Positions 42,236 to 53,963 are shown, counted from the stretch's first letter. The stretch is 64,000 nt of DNA from Rhynchopus sp. YZ270_cl-10 (GCA_964035575.1 OZ037853.1:776501-840500), one strand, 5' to 3'. Notes: a model not told the origin generated them from the sequence alone. Made by a program: numbers and translations.

Positions 42236-43054
42236 ATGGATTTGACAATCAAGGGGTGGAACGGAGTGAAGGATACGGTGGAGCTGGGTGAGGATGACAC
42301 ACCTGCGGTGATGCGTCGGAAGGTGGCATCTGCAGTGGGGTTGCCTGAAGACGGCTTTGCGATGAGTTTCGGTGGGGTGGCGATGGACGAAGGATACGAC
42401 ATGACGCAGCTGAGTGCTGGAGACACGATAGTTCTGTCGACGACAAAGAAGTTCGAGGCCAGAGCAGCACTTCATGCGTTGGGTGAGACTGACATCACTG
42501 CTCAGAGGCTGAAGACTGTGCAGGATCCTGAGGTTGCGTGTTTGCTTCTGCAGGCGGAGGTTGCGACGGTGATTCCTGATGAGTTCTTGAGGCGGGCTTC
42601 GTTGACGAGTCTTGATCTGAGTGCTGAGTCTGTTGTGACTCAAATTGGGTCCTGCTTTCTTAGGCACTGCACTTCATTGACAAGCATCAACCTGTCTGGG
42701 TTGATCCATGTTACACATATTGCGAACGGTTTCCTTCTTGGATGCAAGTCTTTGCGGACACTAGACTTATCACCACTCAGCAGTGTTTCACAAATGGGAA
42801 CCTGCTTCCTTGCTGGATGCAGTTCTTTGTGTTCACTGGATTTATCACCACTCAGCAGTGTAACAGAGATCAACTGTTTGACCAAAATTAATCACAGCTT
42901 CCTTGGTAGATGCACTTCGTTGAGGAGCATCTACCTCACCGGCTGCAGCGATGTTGTGTCGAGCACAGTGAGGAACTGCTTGCTGAAGGAGTTTGTGGTT
43001 GAATCCCGTCCGAAACGCAGCAGAGACGAACCACTTGAGGAATCCCCCGAGTGA
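42236..43054 (+). CDS. UBL-LRR family copy 11, tail shortened
   Basis: 272 residues and five repeats. Residues flanking FL are DE/RR, SC/RH, NG/LG, TC/AG and HS/GR. A unique 5-residue insertion sits in the last repeat (EINCLTKINHSFLG). The tail ends EESPE: the last Arg codon is TGA, so the second basic cluster is lost while KRSR remains. Confidence 0.8.
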   Translation: MDLTIKGWNGVKDTVELGEDDTPAVMRRKVASAVGLPEDGFAMSFGGVAMDEGYDMTQLSAGDTIVLSTTKKFEARAALHALGETDITAQRLKTVQDPEVACLLLQAEVATVIPDEFLRRASLTSLDLSAESVVTQIGSCFLRHCTSLTSINLSGLIHVTHIANGFLLGCKSLRTLDLSPLSSVSQMGTCFLAGCSSLCSLDLSPLSSVTEINCLTKINHSFLGRCTSLRSIYLTGCSDVVSSTVRNCLLKEFVVESRPKRSRDEPLEESPE

Positions 43055-43199
43055 CTGAGACACGCAGAGTGACGCCTCCAGCTGCGCACTGCGACCTCGA
43101 AGCTGCACGACGCACACCCTCACAGGCCACTCCTCCCGCAAAGCACTGCAGGCAACAGAGCTAGAAACGCTACTGCAGCGGCTGCGGGCGGGCAGGGAA

Positions 43200-43860
43200 C
43201 GTACCTCATTTTTGTTTTCCCTTTTTCTTTCCCACCTGGACGATGTTCAAATTTTTCAAGAAGCCCCTTTTCAAAAAAGCAGTGGCAGGTCTCCTGTCTC
43301 TAACTTACTGTATACCATGCCCAGGTGTCTAAGGTGGGCCAGTTTTTGGTTTGAAACCTTCTTTCCCCCTGCATGTGTCGTGTGTTTCTGCCTTGCGTCC
43401 CCCTCATCGCTTTATGCTGTATCAAAGTTACTAAGAACCCTCTCCCCTTCCCCACACTCTTTTTCATCATTGTTCAGGGTTGGTTACCTTTTGGTTGCCG
43501 TTCCTCTGCTTTTCCAGTAGGTCTGTATCCGGCCCAAGATCTCAGAGGAAGTGTTATGGTGAAGCATGTCAGGTGACATGATCTGTTGTCAATGGGGAGG
43601 TGCGTGGGCAGATGGAAGATTGTGCGCCGGAGATTGTGTTGATTGCACCTCACGCCTGCGGGCAACGCTGTGGTGCAGAGTGAGCTGTCGCGTGTGCTCA
43701 GCGACAGGGGTGGGAAACCCTCCGTCGCAACACCTACACCACTCAGCGTTCCCAGAGGCCTGGAGGGCGCCCTCCTGCAAGAAGTGAAGCTATTGTGTTC
43801 TACGGAATATGTAACAAAATGGCTATAGTAGGAAATAGAGAGTGAGAGAAGGTGAAGAAG
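43200..43860. other. Unassigned spacer between copies 11 and 12
   Basis: Unique within the window. A GC-richer patch, 43,560-43,800, has open frames on both strands but no motif I recognise. Confidence 0.4.
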
Positions 43861-43861
43861 T

Positions 43862-44172
43862 TTATTATTGTTCACTTGGTGACTTTCCTCGCTTCTTCGT
43901 GCTGTGGTAGCTCCACGAGGAAAGCCAGATATCCGTGATATCTGTGGTGCCGTTTCTCTCCTTTTGGGAGTGGCTTGCCATTACAGAGACACCTGACCAT
44001 TGTCCCACTACGGCCTTTCCACTGTGTGGGGAAGCTGTCCCAGCAGTTACATGTGGGTCTCTCTGTGTCTTGGTGGCAGCAAGTTTCTCTTCTTCTTGTT
44101 CCTTCCCCACACCTTCTCCACCTCATCACACCAACACAACAGGGAAAATGCTTCGGTATAACAACAGCAACA
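43862..44172 (+). repeat. Shared 5' spacer block of LRR copy 12 (shortened)
   Basis: Begins TTATTATTGTTCACTTGGTG, i.e. only the last ~310 bp of the common block are present. Confidence 0.85.
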
Positions 44173-45082
44173 ATGGATTTGACAATCAAGGGGTGGAACG
44201 GAGTGAAGGATACGGTGGAGCTGGGTGAGGATGACACCTGCGGTGATGCGTCGGAAGGTGGCGTCTGCAGTGGGGTTGCCTGAAGACGGCTTTGTGATGA
44301 GTTTCGGTGGGGTGGCGATGGACGAAGGATACGACATGACGCAGCTGAGTGCTGGAGACACGATAGTCCTGTCGACGACGACGAAGATGGAGGCCAGAGC
44401 AGCACTTCATGCGTTGGGTGAGACTGACATCACTGCTGAGAGGCTTTCGAGTGTGCAGGATCCTGAGGTTGCGTGTTTGCTTCTGCAGGCGGAGGTTGCG
44501 ACGGTGATTCCTGATTTCTTCTTGCGGGGGGCATCGATGACGAGTCTTGATCTGAGTGCTGAGTCTGTTGTGACTCAAATTGGGTCCTGGTTTCTTGCGG
44601 ACTCCCCTTCGTTGACAAGCATCGACCTCTCTGGGTTGAGCAATGTGACGCAGGTTGGTCTGCGCTTCCTTCTGGGTTGCAGCAGTTTAACGACCCTGGA
44701 TTTATTACCCATCAGCAACGTGACGTCGATTATGAGCTTCTTTCTTTTCGGATGCGAGAGTTTAACGACCCTCGATTTATCTCCACTCAGCAATGTGACT
44801 CAGGTTGGTGGAGGCTTCCTTCAGGGTTGCAGCGGCTTATCCACCCTGGATTTATCACCACTCAGCAATGTGACGAATATTAGTACCACTTTTGGACGTA
44901 CGAATTTTGCTGCGAACTGCGCTTCGTTGAAGAGTATTTACCTTTCCGGCTGCAGCAGTGTTGTGTCCAACGAAGTGTCGAAAGACCAGAAGCTGAGGGA
45001 GCTTGTGGTTGAAGCACGTCCGAAACGAAGCAGAGACGAATCCCCCGAGCAAAGCCAGAAGCGACGGAGACACGCACAATGA
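44173..45082 (+). pseudogene. UBL-LRR family copy 12: chimeric, frameshifted in the UBL
   Basis: The usual start at 44,173 reads about 20 codons, then a 2-bp deletion (GATGACACCTGCGG against GATGACACACCTGCGG) shifts the frame, which ends at 44,283. A second ATG at 44,225 gives an open frame of 285 residues (MRMTPAVMRRKV...) to 45,082, lacking the first UBL strands. The front matches the family closely. From ~44,640 the repeats come from a diverged relative (LSNVTQVGLRFLLGCSSLTT), and the tail is EARPKRSRDESPEQSQKRRR. The 3' flank is also different. It could still make an N-terminally shortened protein. Confidence 0.7.
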
Positions 45083-45361
45083 CGACGTGGTGTGTTGGTG
45101 GGAGGGCAGCACCTCCCCGAGGTGGAGGGTCTCTGGCAGTATGTCTGCTTGCGTCCTCTGGTTCGGAGAAGAAGAGGGGCACAGTCTTGCTCACCGTGGC
45201 ACAGACTACTACTTGGTGCGAGAGGAGAGCTGTGCTGAGCAAGACGTTCCACACATTGTGTTATGTTACGCTGTCTCCCCATTGTGAAGCTTTCTTTTTC
45301 ACTCCTCTGCCTTTTTTGGCTTTACTACGTCGTAAGCTTATCTTTTCCATTTTTTTTGTGT

Positions 45362-45480
45362 GACTGAGTGTGGGGATGCCGCCGATGCGTTCAAGAATTA
45401 AACTCTTCCCCCCCCCCCCCCAAAACCCTTTTTCGTCTTTGTTTTTCTTTATCCAAACGGCGGATGCGTAATAATTTTTT
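45362..45480 (+). repeat. Repeat shared with the intron of the EF-hand gene
   Basis: TGAGTGTGGGGATGC, CGTTCAAGAATTAAACTCTT, CCTTTTTCGTCTTTG and GGATGCGTAATAATTTT occur in the same order at 4412-4525. Here it lies ~90 bp upstream of the coiled-coil gene. Confidence 0.8.
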
Positions 45481-45571
45481 GACAGACCCTACACACACCT
45501 TTCCCTTCCTCTTCGAAACTTTGTTCTTGTCTTCTTTTGGGGTCATCTTTCGTCTTTTCTTATATCTTGCA

Positions 45572-47567
45572 ATGCCGCACCCTTGGGAGGAAGATTTCGA
45601 TGCTGCTGCAGGCAAGGGTCTGTCCCGTTTGTTCGCAGAATTCGTTATTGCGCAGGGTGGGTGGGGGTGTGGAGTATGCGCAGCCGATCTGGTGATGCAG
45701 TGGGCCGGTGAGAAGGGGCTGGCCATCCATGTTGGGGATGAAATGCATCATGCTTTAACGGATGCTATCGCACAGCGGGTGGAGGAGGCATCCGATGAGG
45801 ACGAACCGGACATGGTTGAAACCGAGGGTGCTGAGGAGGAGGAGGAGCACAACAACACTGTCGTCACAGCTGCCACCACGGTCTCGGAGGAACACCCTGA
45901 TATGATCGCCCTGCGGTCCGACCTCGCGCACGCGCTACACGACCGGGACATCCAAAAAGGAAAGCTCGCCTCCCTCCGAAAGGAGTTCGAATCCTTCAAG
46001 TCTGATACCCTCCTCGCACACCGCTACCAAGACAAAGCGGTGCATCAGCTTGAGATTGAGAACACTCTTCTCAAAGAGAAGCTGCGACGCTATGGTGACG
46101 GGGTGAGAGAGCCCCCATCTACCCCTGTCTCTCCCAATCGCAACCAATTAGGCCTTTTGTCGCATTCACCAGCGGGGACGCCAAGGATGGGTGGAGGTGG
46201 TGGGCTCTACGCTGGCGCGCTTGTAGGGGGTGCGGGTGGAGGTGGAGGTGGAGGTGGTGGAGGGGCGACCCCTCGCAAGATGGACGTCGGTGCCAAGAAG
46301 CGGACAAAGTCGCCGCCACGCAGAACGCGGTCACCAGAGAGGCGTGGCTTTTCTGTGCTCTCCCCGAGGTTCTCCCCGCCGTCGAAAGGGCTTGTGGGAG
46401 ACACACCGCCAGCGATGGGTATGTACCTGTAGGGGGCGGGTGGAAAACTGGGTAGTGATGGAGCTCATCCTCGGGTACACAAAAACAACGAAGTTGTTCA
46501 GACGCCATGTTGAGGAAAAAATGAAGGCATTTAATACCTCATGATATTTTTTTTTGTACCTTGTAAGCTCACAAACTCTCTTCAGCAAGAAGGTGGACCA
46601 ACCCGACGATGGCGATCAGTTTTTTTTTTTTTTTGTGCACCACCCTCTTTCTCTTGCTCTACAAGCCGTTTGATTTCTTTTTCATCTTCTTCTGCTGACC
46701 ACAGAGTACATTATACGATACTGACATCGTACGTTGGTCAGCTGTTACGACTTTTGCTTCCTCTAGCTGAAAAATATTGCTTGGATTTGGAACGTCTAAA
46801 CCGGAATCCGGAAAAAACAACCTCCCCCAAACTACGTTGGTCATCCATAACCTCACCTTTTTTTTGTACATATTATGGTGTGGCTGAAGGGGACCTTCAA
46901 GGGGGTGATTCGCACTTTTCCCCCACTTTTTCTACACTTTTTCTACACTTTTCCCTCACATCATATCCTTTTCACCCTAATTCCTCAAATATCTCTTTTT
47001 TTTCCAGGCACACCACTCACGCACGACGCTGCCGCTATGTCCGATGTGATGGATATGTTCAGCAAACGCGAGGACACCTGCAGCCGTCTTGCTCAGCAGA
47101 ACCGCATGCTCCAGGACGACAAGGTCAGTTTGGAGAGAAAGCTGCGCACGCTGGAGGACGCCATGGTTAACGCAGCGCTGGCCCTGCGGGAGCGTGGCAA
47201 GGTGGTGACGTTGGTGCGCGGGGTTCTTCGCAGGAACGACGCAGTGCGCAGCGACCTCTGCGGGGTGGGGAGAGAGGTACGCTCACGAAAGCTCAGCCGT
47301 GTCGAGCTGCAGAGCTCCATTAGCAGGGTAAGCGACGGTGCGCAAGGCACCGACCGTCTCATCAGACAGCTTCTCGACGCCTTCACTGAGACAGAGCTCC
47401 TCCACGCCGGTGTCGGTATGGGCTCCCCCTGCAAGCGTACCCTCTCCCTCAAGACCGATGCCTCCGTCCGGACCACCTCCCCCAGAAGTTCACCAAGAAC
47501 GACGTCCCCACCACGAAGTGTAGCAGGGAGCCGCCGGTCGAGGTCCCCCTTGTCGATTGAGGCCTGA
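45572..47567 (+). CDS. Coiled-coil protein with Ser-Pro/Arg-rich tail (two exons)
   Basis: Exons 45,572-46,418 and 47,008-47,567 join in phase 1 to give about 468 residues. An N-terminal helical region with two Cys (GCGVCAADLVMQWAGEKG) precedes an acidic stretch (residues ~70-95, EGAEEEEEH). A coiled coil follows (about 115-175, RSDLAHALHDRDIQKGKLAS to LEIENTLLKEKLRR), then Gly-rich and SPPRR/TRSPERR sequence, and in exon 2 a second coiled coil (REDTCSRLAQQNRMLQDDKV). The tail repeats TSPRSSPRTTSPPRS. Similar designs occur in basal-body and cytoskeletal proteins, but I recognise no family. The start at 45,572 follows pyrimidine-rich DNA. Confidence 0.7.
46419..47007 (+). other. Spliceosomal intron of the coiled-coil gene (589 bp)
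   Basis: The donor is GTATGT at 46,419 and the acceptor TTTTTTTTCCAG ends at 47,007. Read-through ends three codons into the intron. Confidence 0.8.
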
Positions 47568-47962
47568 AGAAGAAAAGGTTAAGACGGAGAGAGAGAGAGA
47601 GTTTTAAGTCTTTGCAAAATTCTTGTTGGGGAGGAAAAAAAAATGTGGGTGATAGTGGTAGGAATGAAACAAAAAAAATGAAAAAAAAAAAAAAAATGTT
47701 GAAAATGGAAAGAACGCAGGTGCGCGGGTCTGTTTTAAAAAAGACCGGCGGAAAAATGCCTGATTTATTTATTTTTTTTGCAGGACTCACAAATGCTTTC
47801 AATTCTGTGAACTGAAAGTATATGAATCTAATTGTAGGGAACATAAAAGGTCTGCGAAACCGTATCTCTCCCCCTTCCCCCTCTCTCGCTCACCTCTCCC
47901 TCTTCCGGGAGATGCTAGTGAAGGACAGTCCCTGAGGCTGCCCCTCCCCCCCCCCCTAGGGG
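47568..47962. other. Gene-free stretch
   Basis: Short GA run after the stop, poly-A and poly-T tracts, C-rich tract at 47,941-47,957. No gene seen. Confidence 0.5.
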
Positions 47963-48079
47963 CGCACGACGGACTAGTTATGACCATGACAGGTGATCTT
48001 ACTAGTAAAATGACAGGTGAAATTTTTTGACAGGTGGTACCTATCATTTTGACAGGTACCACCTGTCAAAATACAGGCA

Positions 48080-48217
48080 CCAGGTACCCAGGTGCCCAGG
48101 TACCCAGGTACCCAGGTACCCAGGTACCCAGGTACCCAGGTACCCAGGTACCCAGGTACCCAGGTACCCAGGTACCCAGGTACCCAGGTACCCAGGTACC
48201 CAGGTACCCAGGTACCC
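48080..48217. repeat. Octamer satellite (CCAGGTAC)n, ~17 copies
   Basis: Uninterrupted 8-bp period containing the palindrome GGTACC. It directly abuts the TGACAGGT palindrome array, which shares the AGGTACC core. A short relative lies at 55,520-55,580. Confidence 0.95.
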
Positions 48218-49329
48218 CCAATGACATAACGAAGTATCGCTTGAAAGTACCGTTCAATAACCTTTCTTGGGTGTGCATGAAGTAGGACACAAGGTATATC
48301 AAACGATAAATCAATCAGATAAACGTTACATCATCGGAAAATTGTTGGCACCGCCGCCCTGTCTTCGTATTTATTACGTCGACAGGCCAAACAGCGTTGG
48401 GCTCAGAAGAAGCAGTGCAAAACACTGGGGATCAACATGAGAACCAACTCCCAACAACACAGGCTACCAAAGTAGCAGGTGGGGTGTTGCGGGTGTTTGG
48501 GGTGAAAGAAAATCGATTTTGGTAAGTTCCAGCAGAAAATTCTTAAGTTTGCACTAGTCGAGAGAGGCTTACCCGCTGCAGTGAAGCAGTGCACCCATTT
48601 AAGGATGGAGAAGCGTGACACGCACATACAAGTATGTACGTTACTTCAACAAAGGCTGAATTCTGGTAATTCTAAGGGATGTGAATTCAGCCACCACGCA
48701 GGTAGTGTTTTAAGGTTCCTCGCTTTGTTCTGCACAGCGGGCTTATGATACAAAGGAGTTGCCCCCGCTCTCTTTCGCGCAAACTTAAGAAAATTCTGAA
48801 GTAACTACAACCTGGCGTGCGGGTACAGATGCATTGCTTTGTTCTTTCCTCAAAGTCATGTGTGATCTCTCGGGTCTGTACTAAAGTCAGTGTTTAGATA
48901 AGCATCCACTTGACTCGTTCTAACAACCGTTGAAATCTAGAACAAAACAACACACTGCCCCTTCTCACACCAAGCCGCCATGCTTCAAGAGCATGCCCTG
49001 GGCAAAAATTACTGTGACAAAAATTGGTTTCTGGGGGAACGCAATATTTTCTTGTGCCTAGTCCTCCGCAAGCAGAGGACAGACTTTCCGGATCCCGAAG
49101 TCGAATTTCTTGCACTAGCTATGCTCCCTGGGTTAAATGGCTATAGCAGTGACTGACTAAGAGTTTCATAATAATTGGGGTGGTCTCGGTCGCCACCTGA
49201 TTTTGAAATATTTGCACCAGCTCGTCCGTCGGCACTGCTTCGCTGTCACAATGAAGGGTCGTCGGTTCGGGTACCTGTTAAGAGAAATTGAGGACAAAAG
49301 TGACGTTACTAACAAAAAAAAAGAAGTTG

Positions 49330-49415
49330 AGTCAATGACTTGAAATACAAAACCCTCTCGTGAACAGTGTACCTTGGTACATGACCGGCTGTACCGGGGC
49401 GGACACCCAACAAGA
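49330..49415 (-). repeat. Dispersed CACGAGAG-type repeat, minus orientation
   Basis: The minus strand gives GGTCATGTACCAAGGTACAC, TGTTCACGAGAGGG and TTTGTATTTCAAGTCA. It lies inside the 47,963-51,455 segment. Confidence 0.65.
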
Positions 49416-51243
49416 GATAGATAGAGGAGCACAAATCTTGGTAGTCGCTAATTTGGGCGGGAAAAAATAGCTTCAATTTACATCCGGAGACGAGACGTAC
49501 ATCCAGAGCGGGACAATGTCGAAAAGGGGGAGCGGGGGTGGTGAAAACCGGGGGTTAAAAACATACCTCGCACTCGGTCCACTCTCCAGGTACGAGAACA
49601 TCATTGGACGTACAAACCCACCACTGCGTCAGTAAATAGCTATTTCCCTCCCTCCCGCCAGGTTCGAGGGAGCACTTGAGGGAGGACAAAAAATGCCTGG
49701 TTCGCGCAGGTAGTTTTCTTACGGGAAAAATCTGGGGGGCCGGGCGGGGCCGTGTTGCTGAGAATAACTCGCACTCTGCCCGGTGTGAACAAGCCCACAC
49801 CAAAGCAATGGCTGTACAAGTCGATTTTTGCAGGGGTGGGCGGGCACCCGGGCTTTTTCCATTTTTTTGGATCGGGCACCAGGTTTTTTATAAGGATTTC
49901 AGGTGATTTTTGGATTTTTCTGAGAACACGCTGCCCCCCTGCCGAAACATGTTCTCGTTTTTCCCTTTTGGGGGGATTTTTGGCCTTTTTCGGGTTTTCC
50001 GAGCATCTCCGCAAACTTTTACCCTCACTGTAACGGGGTCATTTTGAAAAAAATGGACAAGTTCTTGGCTGATACACGTTTTGGTCGAGTTACTTAGCGG
50101 GGTTAAATTGAACTACGATTCTGGACCCACTGTAACGTGAACCGCCCCCTCGAAATTCAAGAAGGGGTCCCAAACCCGGGCGCGCTACGTGCGGCGCCGC
50201 AGGCGAAAAAAAATTAGGGTACATTGTAAAAAATGCAGCGGGATTTTTGATGAAGAATAGTGATTTTGTGCATAAAAGGTAAATACGTCCCGAGCCCGGC
50301 GCGCGTAGCGCGCCGGAAGTTCTGGGCCTCCGGCGGAGAAACTAGAATTCCTGGCCTAAAAAGGGTCCGAGCTTTCGCACGGTGGTGGGTGGGGTGGATC
50401 TTTATGATATTCAAAGAGATGCAGAAGCTCTGCGGACACCTCCTCACTGAGGTACTCGCGGGATGGTTCTTGGCATGCAAGAGTGCATCAAGGGGTTCGT
50501 CGACAACTTGTGAGCGGAGACGTGTCTTCACCAACTTCAATCACGAAAATTCCCGCTCATCTTCGCAAGACGAAACAGGGGGTCAGAAGGCGAGTCGCAC
50601 AAACTCGCATTATCCCGTACTCCTTCTTCAGTTGCGTCTTCATCTCCTCTCTGCTTGTCCCCGGCTTCGCCGGATCCACCAGGAGCTTCTCCCCACTCCT
50701 TGTCATCTCCGAGGTCGGGTTGCAACGGAAGGAAATAGTCGGCAGATGGCTCGGGCGAGGAGGCTGGGAGGAAGATGAAAGAGGTGGGCGGCCCTTCGGG
50801 CCCCACCCCACCTCTTCAATTTTTTTATTTGTATTTTTATTTTTTTCCAATGAAGAATTCTTCATCGGATTCTTCAGCGCGGAAAGACTGATTATGGCTT
50901 AGTACCGCACTCCCGTGTATTTGGTGCACCCAGATGGTCAAACACCCGATTTTTGCGTTTTTTTTTGCATTTTTTTGCATTTTTTCGCCCAGTATTGAGG
51001 ACGTGTGGGGGTGAGGACCACCGAGGGCAATTTTGTGAATTTTTTTGGGGTCAAAAATTGACTTGTCTTTCGTAAATCCCACGAAAAATCGGGTGCGCAA
51101 AATCGCGTTATAGACCCCCATAGATGCTCAAAAGTGTCAAATTTTGCTTTTAATGGCCTCAAATCGTCGAAATTCGCCCTAAAAGGGGGCAAAAAAAAAA
51201 TTCGAGAGTCCCTTTCCCTGGGAGGCAATAGCCACCGGCAAAA

Positions 51244-51435
51244 ACACCTGTCATATGACAGGTGGTACCTGTCATTTTGACAGGTACCACCTGTCATTTG
51301 ACAGGTACCACCTGTCAAAATGACAGGTGCACCTGTCATTTTACAGGTACCACCTGTCATATTACTAGTAATATTCAATTATCACCTGTCATATTTATAA
51401 CTAGTAACACCACCTGTCATATCACCTGTCATGGC
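51244..51435. repeat. Right-end TGACAGGT/ACCTGTCA array
   Basis: About twelve ACCTGTCA/TGACAGGT copies in both orientations, separated by TACC, AAAA and TAGTAA linkers; mirror of the left-end array. Confidence 0.85.
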
Positions 51436-51455
51436 CATAACTAGTCCGTCGTGCG

Positions 51456-52413
51456 GTCAAATGGGTGATACAAACCCACTTTTTTCAGTTTTTGATAAAA
51501 ACGCATTTCTAAGTGAATCTGACCCGAAAATGTGACACATATCGTGTGGAAAACTGTTTGTCGGTCGGTTTTGACCCATTTTTCGGGCCCAGGAGGTGCT
51601 AAAACGTGAAAATTGAAAAATTGCCCATGATTGGTACCCCACGTTAAGTCGTTAAGGATTTCCTTAACGATTTCCTTAACGATTTTCCAATTTTTGACTA
51701 TTTTTGCATATTTTCACACGGAACTGCCCAAAATTAGAGAGTTTTGCCCCGAAAACAGGGTATCGTCAATTTTTGAGCAAAAAAATCGCAAAAAAAATGA
51801 AAAAAATCGGAATTTAATTCCTTAAGGAATTGGTGGGGCCAGTACCAGTCATGGGCATTTTTTTTTTTTTTTTGGAATTTCACCATTTGGGGTGCATGTG
51901 ATCCCCCTCTGGCGTGAAAACCACCCCCCACGATGTTTTTGAGAGGTTCTTGGTCAAAATTTCTACTCAATCATCCAAAATAATGCGTTTTTATCAAAAA
52001 CTCGAAAAAATGACGTTTGTATCGTTTTTTTAAGTGCATTTGACCCCCCCTATCCCCCCCCCCCCCCCCCCGCAGATTTTCTTCTTTTTTTGTACTGAGT
52101 ATGCAATACGTCTGTGAAATGAAAGACGACGTTCTTCGGTTGCCTCATGACGAGTCTTGTCGTCTTCCCTTTCCCCTCCCCTTTTGTGCCCCACCTCTCC
52201 CTCGTACTTTCAGGACGCGGGGTTTTTGGGGGTTTTCTGGACTTTTGGGGTTTGGAAAAAAAAGATGGATGCAATCAAACAAACAACAAACAACAAATAA
52301 AGAAGGGAGTATTTCATTTTTGGAGGTACACTTGGTTGTTTCCCTTTTTTTTCTTCTTTCAGTGCCTGCATCCGCCGATGAACGGTGAGGCGTTTGCACT
52401 TTCAACTTCTGTC

Positions 52414-52444
<31 letters not shown>

Positions 52445-52679
52445 TTCCCCCCTCGACAATCCCTTGTGTTGGTTACGTGCGTTTTATTATTCACCTTCCC
52501 CGCTTTTATCCCTTTGCGTTCAAAAAATGACAACGTTGTACGAATCCCATGATACAGCGTGATACTGAACCACACCCCCGCCAGTACGAGTTGGTATTTA
52601 AAAAAAAGTCAACAAAAAAAAAAAAAATGCAACAGTGACGACTGTCTGTGTGGCAGCCCCACTGTTCTAATACATTATC

Positions 52680-52712
<33 letters not shown>

Positions 52713-53085
52713 CTGCCTTCATTGCCCACACCCCTCCCTCCCTCCCTCCCTCTCCCCCTCCCCTGTGCGAACGGGCTCTTGTCTGTATCGAGTCCTTGCG
52801 TTTTTTCCCTTCCACCAACCCCGTCTTGACCCAGCCAGATCCATTCCATTTGAGGTCTGTTAATAAAGTCTATTTTGTGTGTGTCTGTGTTCACAGTGTA
52901 TTTTTCGTTTTTTTTGTTTTGCGTCCCTCTTTAGGTAGTTTAGCTTAGCAGCGTTGCTGTGTCTTTGGGAGGTCTAGGAAAATTGATTGAATAATCCTGT
53001 ACATAAAACAAGACAGAAACAAAGCGGACCCTCTCCAACGGACACTCCCTGGAAGGTCGTCCTTTGCACAGATGTTATTTTCTAG
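51456..53085. other. Gene-free stretch, simple sequence
   Basis: C-run at 52,055-52,072, T-run at 52,413-52,441, A-runs at 52,612-52,627 and 52,679-52,707. A GCCGATGAACGGTGAGGCGT repeat scrap lies at 52,373. No gene is supported. Confidence 0.5.
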
Positions 53086-53124
53086 ACCTCCCAAAAAAAA
53101 AAAAAAAAAAGTGGATATTTGCAC

Positions 53125-53180
53125 AAAACTGTGGCAACACAAACCCTGAAGCAAACTACACTACAATTTTACAAAAGGCA
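53125..53180 (+). repeat. Poly-A-associated module (GTGGCAACACAAAC)
   Basis: A diverged copy of the GGCAACACAACCGAGGCAAC module, preceded by a 20-A run. Confidence 0.5.
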
Positions 53181-53236
53181 TTTATTCCGTTCTCTCTCTC
53201 TCTCCTCTTTGTTTCCTCTTTTATCTCTCTTTCATG

Positions 53237-53313
53237 CAGTGGTTAAAGAAAGTTCCGCCTAAGAAAATTTCAATTCCGCCATTAGTTTAGGCGTAAACTC
53301 TCTTGAACCACTG
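53237..53313. mobile_element. 77-bp MITE, mariner-like ends
   Basis: CAGTGGTTAAAGAAAGTTCC and, inverted, CAGTGGTTCAAGAGAGTTTA form the ends, followed by TA on the right (TG on the left). No coding capacity. Confidence 0.65.
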
Positions 53314-53716
53314 TAACACTTTTTTTTTTCTTATCAGGGGGTCCTGGGACTGGTGACTGCATTAGCTTGCAACACATCGTGCACGTGGTTGAGGTATGTG
53401 GCCTCGCCTTGCTAGGACTATACAGTGCAGACGATACGTCGCAGAAGAACGTGAACTGAAAAAAGTCTCTCATATTCATCGGCATTCGTCAAGGCAAATA
53501 GAGATTGGGTGATCTATGAACGGGGTGAAAATTTTTTTTCACTAGTGTAGATGCTTCAACGCAACAATAACGTACAACAAAGAGACACAAAAGTAACTTT
53601 TCAGTGGCTCTCAGTAGGCTCTCAGTAAGCTCTCACAGCCTGTTACGTGTCTCACGGAGGACAATCATAGATCACCCAAGATACGAAGCACTCCGAATAC
53701 AAAAATAGATGAAATG

Positions 53717-53821
53717 CCGTACCTGTAAATATGTTGGACCGTAATACTGTTGGGACGGCTGGGGGGGGGCGAAAAATTGCCGTCCCAACATTATTACGGT
53801 CCACCATATTTATAGTTACGG
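53717..53821. repeat. Hairpin/MITE (~43-bp arms)
   Basis: CCGTACCTGTAAATATG...GTTGGGACGGC and GCCGTCCCAAC...TATAGTTACGG pair around a G-rich 19-nt loop. Confidence 0.8.
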
Positions 53822-53913
53822 AAACGAATCATCTGCACTGTACGCCTTAGTGAGGTGTTGGGCTCCCATTCTCGCATGTGCTCTCCTGCTCGACCCCTTT
53901 TTGGAACATTGTG

Positions 53914-53963
<50 letters not shown>

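Larger units (their letters stand above)
47963..51455. mobile_element. Inverted-repeat-bounded segment with TGACAGGT palindrome arrays
   Basis: The left end is CGCACGACGGACTAGTTATG and the right end is its reverse complement (one mismatch in the next 15 bp). Just inside both ends lie repeats of TGACAGGT in both orientations (47,990-48,070 and 51,244-51,435), many as TGACAGGTGGTACCTGTCA palindromes, with ACTAGTAA spacers. This subterminal layout is typical of DNA transposons. No transposase is recognised inside (short open frames only), and no clear target duplication is visible. Probably a non-autonomous or decayed element. Confidence 0.65.

Noticed and set aside
48080-48217. CRISPR array
   Set aside because: Direct 8-bp tandem repeat with no spacers, in a eukaryotic genome.
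48027-48314. Open frames over the octamer array (YPGTQVPR repeats)
   Set aside because: An 8-bp repeat without stops is open in several frames; no coding evidence.
50214-50865. Possible gene fragment on the minus strand inside the inverted-repeat-bounded segment
   Set aside because: GC-richer and open in several frames, but no frame shows a recognisable domain and the frames do not continue.
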